DNA of 64,000 nt. Origin: Bacillus sp. BA3. GTDB lineage: Bacteria > Bacillota > Bacilli > Bacillales > DSM-1321. This document shows, piece by piece, positions 7,617-15,528 of this stretch. Each line of letters begins with the position of its first letter. Position 1 is the first letter of the stretch. The translations under genes and the position numbers were made by a program. Below the pieces are notes generated by a model that saw nothing but the letters and a program-made list of their open reading frames with translations, did not search any database and had not been told where the DNA came from. The DNA is taken from assembly GCA_002835675.1 (NCBI GenBank), contig PIZR01000008.1, positions 1-64,000 on the forward strand. Reading direction: 5' to 3'.

Positions 7617-7803
7617 TCGAGTCCTTTGACACTAGGAGAATATCGAGTTTTAGTTAACATAATATTTTTATAGTAACTTAATTTTGCAGTAACCATTCAT
7701 TTCTGATAACTTTCTGTTTCATTATTTGTTAAACAGGAAAACAACAGAATTTCAGAAAAGTAAATGTTTTTAATATACTAAATCGAGTGACTCTTTATAA
7801 AAA

Positions 7804-8120
7804 TCAGTACGGTGGTATCAAGAAAAAAAGACTATATATTCTAGTCTTTTTTGAGAAGTCATTCGGTTGATTTAAAACTCTGTCCATTACCTGGCCAAAA
7901 CTCTTATAATTTTCAAAATCCTCAGTGAAGTAGATTTTACTAGCAAAGGCGCGTATCTCATTCCGAGTGCCCTTTCACCTATCCACACCAATGATTCTAG
8001 TTTTATCTACCCATTCAGATATATCGAAATAATGTTTCCTCTGAAATAACTCCCCATTGAAGGAATGTGATACCCATATAAAAATACTGAGTACTACAGG
8101 AGTTGTACTTCGTCCTTTTC
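7804..8120 (-). pseudogene. Decayed frame of unknown family downstream of the integrase
   Basis: On the minus strand a frame runs without a usable start from about 8110 to 7804 and reads SIFIWVSHSFNGELF, then HYFDISEWVDKTRIIGVDR, a TGA stop, then KGTRNEIRAFASKIYFTEDF and onward. The amino-acid composition on both sides of the TGA looks protein-like (balanced charge, aromatic spacing), which is unusual for random AT-rich DNA, so I read it as a gene interrupted by one stop and lacking its 5' end. It lies directly after the integrase stop in the same direction. The family is not recognised. It may be the tail of a phage or plasmid gene carried with the integrase. Confidence 0.35.
7823..7852. terminator. 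Bidirectional terminator hairpin
   Basis: AAAAAAGACTA and TAGTCTTTTTT arms around a short ATATATTC loop give T-runs on both strands. It would end transcripts from the integrase side. Confidence 0.75.
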
Positions 8121-8122
8121 AG

Positions 8123-8695
8123 TTAATAATAGAAATCCATTAATGTTTCGTCCATTAAATCCTGTGTGAGTCCTATGTAAATCATCGTATCTTTTGGATT
8201 GGAATGATTAAGGATTTGCTGCAGTAAAGCTATATCCTTGAATTTTTGGTAATGTAAGTAGCCGAAGGTTTTTCGAAGGGTATGTGTACCGACATCCGGA
8301 ATGTCTGCCATTTCAGCCGCTTTGTTCAGAACCCGATAGGCCTGTACCCTGGTGATTGGACCATTACCCTTTCGACTTGGAAATAAATACTGATCATTTT
8401 TCAGGTTCGATTTCCGGACATACTTCCTAACTTCTTTACGAAGTTGAGGATTGACAAGGAACCGCTTAATTTTATCTGTTTTTTGCTCCACAATGACAAT
8501 ATGCGTACCCTCAAGAATGTCTTTCACTCTCAATTGTAAAAGATCCCCTATACGTAACCCGATGTTTATCCCGATTGAAAACATCATATAATCCCTGTAG
8601 CTGCAATATTTTAATAGTGACTTTTTCATTTTTTCTATGTGATCCAACCGGCGTATCGGCTGGACATTTTTAATTCTTTGAGAGGCTGCTTGCAT
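8123..8695 (-). CDS. Tyrosine recombinase (phage integrase family), catalytic domain only
   Basis: A 190-residue protein consisting almost entirely of the tyrosine-recombinase catalytic domain. The active-site set is visible: Arg48 (GINIGLRIGDLL), His138-x-x-Arg141 (THTLRKTFGY), His164 (LNHSNPKDT) and the nucleophile Tyr173 (IYIGL). The usual N-terminal SAM-like DNA-binding domain is missing, as in a group of short Bacillus integrase-like proteins. An upstream in-frame start at 8755 would add 20 residues, but AAAGGAG lies 12 bases before the ATG at 8695, so the shorter form is preferred. No phage genes or attachment repeats are visible near it. It may be a relic of an excised element or act in trans. 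It could catalyse excision, but the partner site is unknown. Confidence 0.8.
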   Translation of the reverse strand: MQAASQRIKNVQPIRRLDHIEKMKKSLLKYCSYRDYMMFSIGINIGLRIGDLLQLRVKDILEGTHIVIVEQKTDKIKRFLVNPQLRKEVRKYVRKSNLKNDQYLFPSRKGNGPITRVQAYRVLNKAAEMADIPDVGTHTLRKTFGYLHYQKFKDIALLQQILNHSNPKDTMIYIGLTQDLMDETLMDFYY

Positions 8696-8759
8696 GAATG
8701 GCTCATTCTCCTTTCCTCTTCTTTCATTGTACGTGAACAGGTGAAAAAAAGGCAAGTTT

Positions 8760-9453
8760 TATAAATTTTGATACCCTTATAAACCTTGATTTAATGCGTT
8801 TTTGAATGTATCAATACAGGTCCTTTGTTACATTCGGAATATTCTCATAAAAACAAACCAGAAAGCACCTATAATCTACCAACCGCCATTAACCGGCTAT
8901 ATAGATTCATAGAGCCTTTTTAACTCCTTCTTGATTTATGACTCCAATAAAGTAAAACAACAGCTTTAAAAGCTAAATATGAAGCTCGTTTTTTATGACT
9001 TTTATTATATTTTTGTACATGCACTATTTAAAATAACTATTTTTCTAATTTTTAACATAGTCTGCAAAAAATTTCGATTTCACCATGCTATGGAATATTC
9101 GGCCTTGATTTCAATATATTCCTGTAAAAACAAATGAACCTTGGAGAGAGGCAGCGATTTCTTCCAAAGGAAAATGAAAGCTGCTCAAACAGACAACAGA
9201 ACAACTATCGTATTCTCAATTATAAAAAAATTGCCACTGCCCCCCTGCTAACCAGATTGTTAATGAAGAAGTTTTGCAATAACTTTTATGACTTTTTACC
9301 CCCTCGCTCTTTCTAAACAATTTTTCATTGATAACGGAATTCGAATACAGGAATAGCGGCCAATCTTTTGACGATAATAATGTTATGTAAACACTGGATA
9401 TTTGATAAAGAGAATCTTATTTACTTCCCTTTGTCATATATTCCCCCAATCAA
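8760..9453. other. AT-rich intergenic stretch without supported genes
   Basis: About 690 bp between the integrase and uvsE. A 60-codon frame at 9134-9316 lacks a ribosome-binding site and has an unlikely composition. I see no terminator, insertion-sequence end or known operator. It may be scar tissue of a lost element beside the integrase. Confidence 0.5.
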
Positions 9454-10425
9454 TTAATGAATATAAAAACTGGCATCATCAATAATCTCTATGTCTTTTT
9501 GACTTTTCAGCTCATCCATCAACTGGAAAAGTGCTCCATCCTTCTGTTTTGCTTCAATCATGCAATCCAGCTGTGGTAAGCTTCCCTTTATTTGTTGCAA
9601 AAATTCCATGAACATTCCAGTATCCACAAAATCAGCATGTGCTCGAAATTCTTTATCGGACCTTGGACTTGAAATATGCATTTTAGGGGGTAGCTTGGAA
9701 TTACTCCAGGTATTCAATATTCGGTCCCAATGATCTTTCCAATCTTCATTTGGTAACTGATGTGCGAGGTAATGGTGATAATCAAAAACCATTGGTATGC
9801 CTAATTTTTCACATAAATAAAGTGTTTCCGACAACGTATAGGTAGTATCATCATTCTCAAGAATGACCATTCTTTGAATCGATTCCGGAATCAACCCCCA
9901 ATTATGGATAAACTGCTCTAATGCCTGTACATGCTCGCCATAACCGCCGCCAACATGCAAAACACAGCGGTGCTCGGGATCCACTCCCATTTTTTTTAAT
10001 AAAGTAAAGTGCATCCTTAATGTTTTTAAGGATGTCTTCAGTATATCGATATTTGAGCTATTCAAGATGACAAAATGATCTGGGTGAAAATCTATCCTCA
10101 TTTTTGGGTGATTCTTTATGAATGTTTTTAATTTAGCCAGTTCTTCTGAAATAGGTTCTATGTAATCCCATTCTGGAATTTCTGGATGATTGGCTAAAGG
10201 GATAAGTTTTGAAGAAAGCCTGAAGAACTGAATATTATTAGATTCGTTATGAATCAGTAAACGCCAGCAATTATGAAGATTTGATATTGAAATGCGTTCG
10301 AGCTTCCTTATCGCTGCATCTCTGTCCTTAATTTTAGAAAACTGAGCAAAAGTCATCGTTTGGGATGGTGAACAGTTTGGCACATGATTACTCATGGCTA
10401 CATAACCAAGACGGATTAATGTCAA
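9454..10425 (-). CDS. uvsE: UV DNA damage endonuclease
   Basis: UvsE (UVDE) nicks DNA directly 5' of cyclobutane dimers and 6-4 photoproducts, starting a repair route independent of UvrABC. It is important in spore formers exposed to sunlight. The 323-residue protein has the TIM-barrel metal-binding signatures: the start IRLGYVAMSNHV, DFHPDHFVIL near 110, VLHVGGGYG near 155, LENDDTTY near 190, FDYHHYLAHQ near 215, KMHISSPR near 250, and MIEAKQKD near 290. The His, Glu and Asp residues in these blocks bind the three metal ions. The start is TTG at 10425, because AAAGGAG lies eight bases upstream; the GTG at 10443 would overlap that site. It is monocistronic. No LexA box was seen upstream. Confidence 0.93.
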   Translation of the reverse strand: MTLIRLGYVAMSNHVPNCSPSQTMTFAQFSKIKDRDAAIRKLERISISNLHNCWRLLIHNESNNIQFFRLSSKLIPLANHPEIPEWDYIEPISEELAKLKTFIKNHPKMRIDFHPDHFVILNSSNIDILKTSLKTLRMHFTLLKKMGVDPEHRCVLHVGGGYGEHVQALEQFIHNWGLIPESIQRMVILENDDTTYTLSETLYLCEKLGIPMVFDYHHYLAHQLPNEDWKDHWDRILNTWSNSKLPPKMHISSPRSDKEFRAHADFVDTGMFMEFLQQIKGSLPQLDCMIEAKQKDGALFQLMDELKSQKDIEIIDDASFYIH

Positions 10426-10520
10426 AGTGATAGCTCCTTTCACGTTGAATGTTTAATGGAAGTATTCCCCTATGAGACCAATATTATAAATGTGAAAGCA
10501 TCCATGACTCCGAGAAATTA

Positions 10521-10566
10521 AAAAAACGGCCTTTTTCCGAATGAATATCGGGCAAAAGCCGTATTT
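10521..10566 (-). terminator. Terminator of the PCYCGC lipoprotein gene
   Basis: On the minus strand ACGGCTTTTGCCCGA pairs with TCGGAAAAAGGCCGT and is followed by seven T. Confidence 0.8.
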
Positions 10567-10611
10567 TCCAAACACTCATTTTCGCTTGAATTTTTCATAC
10601 TTTTTTTGTAC

Positions 10612-11115
10612 TTACACTTCAGGAGTAGGAGTTGGTTTGGCATATCCGCTTTTATATTTTTCATCGACTTTATTCCGGATCTCTTTGACGCTCATACCGT
10701 CATTCAAGTCCAATATGGATTGCGCAGCAATTTCTAAGCAAACTCCGCATCTTGTCCCGTGGTCATCCCAAACCACTTCACCATTTTTTTTATTCTCATG
10801 GATAAAACAATCGTAATTATTTTTATGGTTAGCTGACTCTCCGCAACCGCAGTAACAAGGTATTTTTTCTAGTAAATCTTTATTTTGTGCAACAGCTAAA
10901 TAGATTGTCTTCATATCCTCCGGTTTTTCAGCTAAGAAATCCGGTGCTATTTCCTTACTGCTGGTCTCCTCCTGAAGGTCTCCAGATACCGTATGCTCTG
11001 AACGTCCTTCATGACTGCTTTCTTTTTTCACAACATTTCCCTCTTCACTTGAACAGCCTGAAAGTATTAATGAAGAACAGATTCCCAAAGTGACGGTCAT
11101 TAATTTTAGCTTCAT
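10612..11115 (-). CDS. PCYCGC-motif lipoprotein
   Basis: A 167-residue secreted lipoprotein. The signal peptide ends in the lipobox LILSGC, so Cys21 is lipidated and the protein is anchored on the outer face of the membrane. After a Ser/Glu-rich linker comes the family signature IPCYCGCGESANHKNNYDCFIH, with a further Cys pair in TRCGVCLEIA. The CYCGC and CGVC cysteines suggest metal (copper or iron) or redox binding, but the family has no proven function. It starts at ATG with AAGGAG upstream and has its own terminator. Spore-forming bacilli often carry such genes near cytochrome-related loci; here the neighbour is uvsE, so context gives no help. Confidence 0.85.
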   Translation of the reverse strand: MKLKLMTVTLGICSSLILSGCSSEEGNVVKKESSHEGRSEHTVSGDLQEETSSKEIAPDFLAEKPEDMKTIYLAVAQNKDLLEKIPCYCGCGESANHKNNYDCFIHENKKNGEVVWDDHGTRCGVCLEIAAQSILDLNDGMSVKEIRNKVDEKYKSGYAKPTPTPEV

Positions 11116-11278
11116 TTATACACTCCTTGGTCATTTTCATACTCCCATTTTATGGCACACAAAGGCTTATTACAAGCATAAGGTTCCTAAATATAAGGAT
11201 TTAAAATGACACGACTTCGTGCATATTTTAAAGTATAAACCACACACTTTAAGAAAAAAAGAATGAGGTGATATTGTT

Positions 11279-11506
11279 GTGAGAGCGCCACTACCATCAT
11301 TGTTAATTTTATTAGGCACATATTTCCTTATTATCCTCCTTGATAACCTACAGGGCTTGAATATATTGCACTCTTTCTATAGCATCAAACAATATTTGAT
11401 AGTAGGTCGTGGAGAAGATTACTTTCTGCTCTTGTTATTCACCATAATCTTTTTATATTTGATCTTAATCTCAGCCATCAAAAACCGGCAGCCTCCCTCT
11501 TCATGA
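11279..11506 (+). CDS. Small two-helix membrane protein of unknown function
   Basis: 75 residues from a GTG start with GAGGTGAT seven bases upstream. Two strongly hydrophobic segments are visible: LLILLGTYFLIILL (about residues 8-21) and FLLLLFTIIFLYLILISA (about 49-66), joined by a short polar loop with KQYLIVGRGEDY. The C-terminus is basic and proline-rich. The family is not recognised. It is flanked by divergently and convergently oriented genes, so it forms its own transcript. Its last codons overlap, on the opposite strand, the end of the 37-codon frame at 11501-11614. Confidence 0.55.
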   Translation: MRAPLPSLLILLGTYFLIILLDNLQGLNILHSFYSIKQYLIVGRGEDYFLLLLFTIIFLYLILISAIKNRQPPSS

Positions 11507-11614
11507 AGCAGCTGGTTTAATTTTTTGTTTTATATATGCGGTTATCAATAATAAAATGGGGATTCCAATGAGTAAGGGTATATAAAAGCCGATGTTTCCG
11601 TATAAGGGAATCAT
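11501..11614 (-). CDS. Possible 37-residue membrane peptide downstream of the DUF1641 gene
   Basis: The frame reads MIPLYGNIGFYIPLLIGIPI, continues LLLITAYIKQK and ends in a short basic tail, which is a convincing single transmembrane helix. There is no clear ribosome-binding site in front of the ATG, and the start lies inside the hairpin at 11585-11621. If translated it would come from read-through of the fdhA-DUF1641 transcript 92 bp upstream. It is listed because the hydrophobic pattern and KQK stop-transfer end look real. Confidence is low. Confidence 0.3.
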   Translation of the reverse strand: MIPLYGNIGFYIPLLIGIPILLLITAYIKQKIKPAAS

Positions 11615-11625
11615 CGGCTTTAATA
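11585..11625. terminator. Hairpin, likely terminator
   Basis: AAAGCCGATG and CATCGGCTTT are perfect 10-base arms around GTTTCC..GGGAAT. On the plus strand it is followed by AATATTTT, on the minus strand by TATATAC. It probably serves the plus-strand membrane protein gene ending at 11506. Confidence 0.6.
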
Positions 11626-11706
11626 TTTTGGTGGGAATTATTCACCATCTCTCAAGTCAAAGTAAGTTCGATTTTACGTCCGTTTCAATAATATTAACGA
11701 GCTACT

Positions 11707-12396
11707 TTATTTCTTACTTTTAGATAAGGCTAGCGGAATGGTTACAAGAGAAACTCCTGCTGCGATCCAAAACAAGCTGGTGTTTCGTTTTTTTTCGCTT
11801 CCGCTTTTACTGGGTATACTCGACCCATATGATTTTCTGGAGGTCGGCCGTTCTATGTCCGCTATTTCATTCGCTTTATGCAAATGCTGATTCTCTGGTA
11901 ATTGGGTTGTTCTTTCCAAATCGCTTGTATCTTCTCCCATTCCTTTAAGAAAGGTCATCAGAAAAGTCATAGCTTGTTTGACTTCTTGGTCATTCAAGGA
12001 ACGCAGCAATGATAGGTAGCTTGGCTTTTCCGGCATTTTATCAGACTCTGCCACACGGGCAATCCCTGAATTGATCTTGAGGATAAGCGGTTCAAGCTGC
12101 TGAACATTAAGTGTTCCTAATGTGCCAAGTATGAGAAGCAGATTTTTTAGCGTATTTGCCGTTTCTGGGGTGTCTGCTGTCTTGACAAGAATGTTCAGCA
12201 CTTTGTCCCCTTCCTTCAACAAGCTGTTAACCATTGATAAAATCCCTCGATCCTGCATGCCCTTCATGACTTCAAACGTTTCTTTAATCACTTCTTTATT
12301 TTCCAAAAGGGTACGCTCGATATCCTCGAGTTCAATTCTTCTTTTTTCTTCATCGCTAATGGAGATTCGATTGATCACTTTTGTCGCTTTAGCCAC
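11707..12396 (-). CDS. DUF1641 protein, formate dehydrogenase partner
   Basis: A 229-residue protein of the YjgD/YrhD (DUF1641) family, which in bacilli is encoded directly after the formate dehydrogenase alpha subunit. The core (residues 30-160) is helical with the family block LLKEGDKVLNILVKTADTPE. A Ser/Lys-rich linker follows, and the protein ends in a single membrane helix (LFWIAAGVSLVTIPLAL) and a KSKK tail, so it could tether the cytosolic dehydrogenase to the membrane. The start is GTG with GGAGGAGAGG upstream, and the gene overlaps fdhA by 8 bp (12389-12396), which implies translational coupling. The C-terminal membrane anchor is worth noting; many relatives are shorter and soluble. 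The exact role is not known. Confidence 0.8.
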   Translation of the reverse strand: MAKATKVINRISISDEEKRRIELEDIERTLLENKEVIKETFEVMKGMQDRGILSMVNSLLKEGDKVLNILVKTADTPETANTLKNLLLILGTLGTLNVQQLEPLILKINSGIARVAESDKMPEKPSYLSLLRSLNDQEVKQAMTFLMTFLKGMGEDTSDLERTTQLPENQHLHKANEIADIERPTSRKSYGSSIPSKSGSEKKRNTSLFWIAAGVSLVTIPLALSKSKK

Positions 12397-15352
12397 GGTT
12401 CCTCTCCTCCTTTTTGATCTTCAAGAGGTCACCTGGGAATATATAATCTTCGCGAGCCCATTTTTTTTGTACTTGTACACCTATCTGCGGTTGTGGATTA
12501 CCATTACGATGGTTGATACTCGGCAATGGATTGTCTCCTTTAACCCTGAGCACTTCCATTTTTGCTTGAACTTCCTTATAGGCAGGAGTATCAGTATCTT
12601 TATCTGAATGGCTGCTTGTCAATTGGTTGATTGCCCCGTCACCTGAATCGTTCATTGGCAGATAAACTTCTTTACCTTTTACACGATCCGTAATCAGGCA
12701 TTGCACTTTTGCATTTCCATATGGTGAAGTAAGCCGAACAAGAGTGCCATCCTCAAGCCCTCTATCTTTTGCCAATTCCCGGGATACCTCAAGGAAGACT
12801 TTTGGCGTTTTGGAAGTGATGCCTTTTGATTTATAGGTCATGTTTCCTTCATGGAAATGTTCCAATAAACGGCCATTATTCACATGGATATCGAACTCAT
12901 CCCCAAAGTCAATCGGTTTGGTCCATTCGACTGGAAATAACCTTGCTTTTCCATCAGGGAAAGGAAAAGCTTCCGTGAATAACAGTGGCGTATCTTTACC
13001 ATCTGGCGTCACTGGCCATTGAAGACTGTTATAACCCTCCAAGCGTTCATACCTTACTCCTGCATATAACGGTGATAGTTTAGCGGCTTCTTCCATAATT
13101 TCACTTGGATGCTCATAATTCCAGCCGGCTCCTAACGAATTAGCGACATTCATTATGATTTGCCAATCAGGCTTTGAGTCGCCAAGCGGTTCAAAGACTT
13201 GATAAAGACGTTGAATACGGCGTTCCGTATTCGTGAAAGTACCTTCTTTTTCAAAGCTTGGGCTTGCGGGAAGGACGACATCCGCGAATTCAGCCGTTCT
13301 TGATAAGAAGATATCTTGTACCACAAAGAAGTCCAGTTTTTCAAATGCTTTATGGACATGATTGATATTCGAATCGACCAGACCCATATCTTCACCCTTT
13401 AAGTACATTGCTTTGATGGTACCGGCATGTATCCCTTCGACCATTTCATGATTATTCAGGCCAGGGTTTTCTGGTATTTTTGCACCCCAGGTGTTTTCAT
13501 ATTTCAAGCGGACCTTTTCATCTGTTACTTTTTCATAACCTGGCAGGCGATCCGGCATACTGCCAAAATCGCTGGCTCCTTGAACATTATTATGGCCGCG
13601 TAATGGGTAAGTACCTGTTCCAGGTTTTCCGTAGTTGCCTGTTATTAGCATTAGATTGGAAATTGCAGTACTTGTATCGCTTCCTCCTCCATGCTGGGTA
13701 ACTCCCATGGCCCAAAGCGTTGCAACACTTTCCACATCATGAATGGCCTCTGCCAACGTAATTAAATCTTCCTTAGCTACACCTGTTACTTTTTCTGCAT
13801 ATTCCATTGTGTAAGGTTCCAAAGTCTTGATGTATTCTTCCATTCCATTTACACGATTTTTGATGAAGTCTGTATCTGCCCATCCTTTGTCGACGATATA
13901 TTTAGACACGGCCGACAGCCAAATGATATCCGTTCCCGGAGCAGGCTGGATGAAGAGGTCGGAGCGTTCAGCCATTTCATGCTTTCTGATGTCCGCCACT
14001 ATCAGCTTCTGTTTACCTAGTTTATGGGAACGTTTGATTCTTGTAGCCAACACGGGGTGTGATTCGGATGTATTGGAGCCTATGATCAATACAAGTTCGG
14101 ACTTTTCGATATCCTTTATGCCCCCTGTATCTCCGCCATATCCAACCGTTCTGAATAGTCCTAAAGTAGCCGGTGTCTGACAATACCGGGAACAGTTATC
14201 CACATTATTGGTGCCAATGATTCCCCTAGCCAGCTTTTGCATTAAATAGGACTCTTCATTGGTGCATTTGGAAGACGTTATGAAAGCCATCGAATCCGGA
14301 CCGTGAGAATCTTTGATTTCAGTGAATTTACGGGAAATCAATTCAAGGGCTTCTTCCCATTCAGCTTCCCTGAACGCATCCCCTTCCCTAATTAATGGTT
14401 TTGTGAGTCTTTCTTCACTATTCACGAAATCCCATCCGAATTTCCCTTTTACACAAGTCGAAATTCCATTTGCAGGTGCCTCCACTTGCGGTTCGATCTT
14501 AAGGATTTTACGATCTTTGGTCCAAACGTCAAAGCTGCATCCTACCCCACAGTATGTACAAACTGTTTTTGTCTTCTTGATCCTTGCATCCCTCATGGCG
14601 GATTCCATATCTGAAATCGCTAAAATCGAACCATAACCCGTTTCAACATTTTTCGTGATTTCTATCATTGGTCGAAGTGTTTGTTTGGCAATGCCGGTTA
14701 AAAATCCGGCTTCCCCTTCCATTCCCTTTTCCATCATTGCATTACACGGACATACAGTTGAACAGTGTCCACATGACACACATGAAGATTCATTGATCGG
14801 AACATTATCATCCCAAATGACACGCGGGCGTTTTGCTTCCCAATCAATGGTCAATGTTTCGGTGACCTGTACATCTTGACACGCTTCAACACAACGGCCG
14901 CAAAGGATGCATTGATCAGGATCATATCGATAGAATGGATTCGACCGATCCACTTCATATGGTTTTTGATCAAAAGGAACACTTTGATGATTTACCTTCA
15001 TTTCCTTAACCGTATTGTGTATTTCACAGCCGCCATTATTATAATCGCAAACCGTACAATAAAGCTCATGGTTATACAATATCTTGTCCATAGCCATGAC
15101 CTGTGCTTCTTTTACATCAGGTGCAACTGTATCAATTACATCACCATCGTTGATCTTGGTTGAACAAGACCTTACAAGTTCTCCATTAACGCTCACTAAA
15201 CATGTATCACATGTTTCGATAGGACCTAGGCTAGGATGGTAACAAACATTCGGGACTTCAATGGAGCTATCCGTCAGCATTTGTAATATTGTTTGATTAC
15301 CTTCCAGACTGGTCTCTGCACCATTGATTTTTATATGCACTTTCTCTGGCAA
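12389..15352 (-). CDS. fdhA: Formate dehydrogenase, alpha (catalytic) subunit, YjgC/YrhE type
   Basis: A 987-residue molybdopterin enzyme that oxidises formate to CO2. Domains in order: an N-terminal [2Fe-2S] ferredoxin domain (Cys in VCYHPSLGPIETCDTC), a Cys/His cluster segment (CTVCDYNNGGCEIH), two 4Fe-4S motifs (CILCGRCVEAC and CVSCGHCSTVC), the CTYCGVGC cluster of the catalytic domain, then the bis-MGD domain and the C-terminal molydopterin-binding barrel. The active-site residue is the Cys in CSRYCQTPATLGL, so no selenocysteine is used. The start is TTG at 15352, because GGGGAGCG precedes it by about 8 bases; the upstream ATG at 15376 would overlap it. FdhD and the molybdenum cofactor genes are not in the window. 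Confidence 0.9.
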   Translation of the reverse strand: MPEKVHIKINGAETSLEGNQTILQMLTDSSIEVPNVCYHPSLGPIETCDTCLVSVNGELVRSCSTKINDGDVIDTVAPDVKEAQVMAMDKILYNHELYCTVCDYNNGGCEIHNTVKEMKVNHQSVPFDQKPYEVDRSNPFYRYDPDQCILCGRCVEACQDVQVTETLTIDWEAKRPRVIWDDNVPINESSCVSCGHCSTVCPCNAMMEKGMEGEAGFLTGIAKQTLRPMIEITKNVETGYGSILAISDMESAMRDARIKKTKTVCTYCGVGCSFDVWTKDRKILKIEPQVEAPANGISTCVKGKFGWDFVNSEERLTKPLIREGDAFREAEWEEALELISRKFTEIKDSHGPDSMAFITSSKCTNEESYLMQKLARGIIGTNNVDNCSRYCQTPATLGLFRTVGYGGDTGGIKDIEKSELVLIIGSNTSESHPVLATRIKRSHKLGKQKLIVADIRKHEMAERSDLFIQPAPGTDIIWLSAVSKYIVDKGWADTDFIKNRVNGMEEYIKTLEPYTMEYAEKVTGVAKEDLITLAEAIHDVESVATLWAMGVTQHGGGSDTSTAISNLMLITGNYGKPGTGTYPLRGHNNVQGASDFGSMPDRLPGYEKVTDEKVRLKYENTWGAKIPENPGLNNHEMVEGIHAGTIKAMYLKGEDMGLVDSNINHVHKAFEKLDFFVVQDIFLSRTAEFADVVLPASPSFEKEGTFTNTERRIQRLYQVFEPLGDSKPDWQIIMNVANSLGAGWNYEHPSEIMEEAAKLSPLYAGVRYERLEGYNSLQWPVTPDGKDTPLLFTEAFPFPDGKARLFPVEWTKPIDFGDEFDIHVNNGRLLEHFHEGNMTYKSKGITSKTPKVFLEVSRELAKDRGLEDGTLVRLTSPYGNAKVQCLITDRVKGKEVYLPMNDSGDGAINQLTSSHSDKDTDTPAYKEVQAKMEVLRVKGDNPLPSINHRNGNPQPQIGVQVQKKWAREDYIFPGDLLKIKKEERNRG

Positions 15353-15484
15353 ACTAATCGCTCCCCTCTTACACAACGAAAAAATTCATCATTTTATATT
15401 TTCTACCCCCGCACATTTTTTCTCAAACTTGCGAAAGTAAAAAATGGAAGACTCCTTTTAACCAATTTCATATCAGAAATGAAC

Positions 15485-15524
15485 AAAGTCGAAGTGAGAC
15501 ATAGTATTCACTCACTTCGACTTT
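15485..15524. terminator. Long perfect hairpin between pulA and fdhA
   Basis: AAAGTCGAAGTGAG (15485-15498) and CTCACTTCGACTTT (15511-15524) form a 14-base perfect stem directly after the pullulanase stop codon. T-runs are short (three to four), so termination may be partial; it could also protect the 3' end of the mRNA. Confidence 0.65.
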
Positions 15525-15528
15525 ATCG

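Noticed and set aside
9134..9316. 60-codon plus-strand frame
   Set aside because: No ribosome-binding site, no protein-like pattern, and it lies in decayed intergenic DNA.
12122..12607. 161-codon plus-strand frame opposite the DUF1641 and fdhA genes
   Set aside because: It is the antisense shadow of two well-supported genes; Ser/Phe-rich composition is typical of such shadows.
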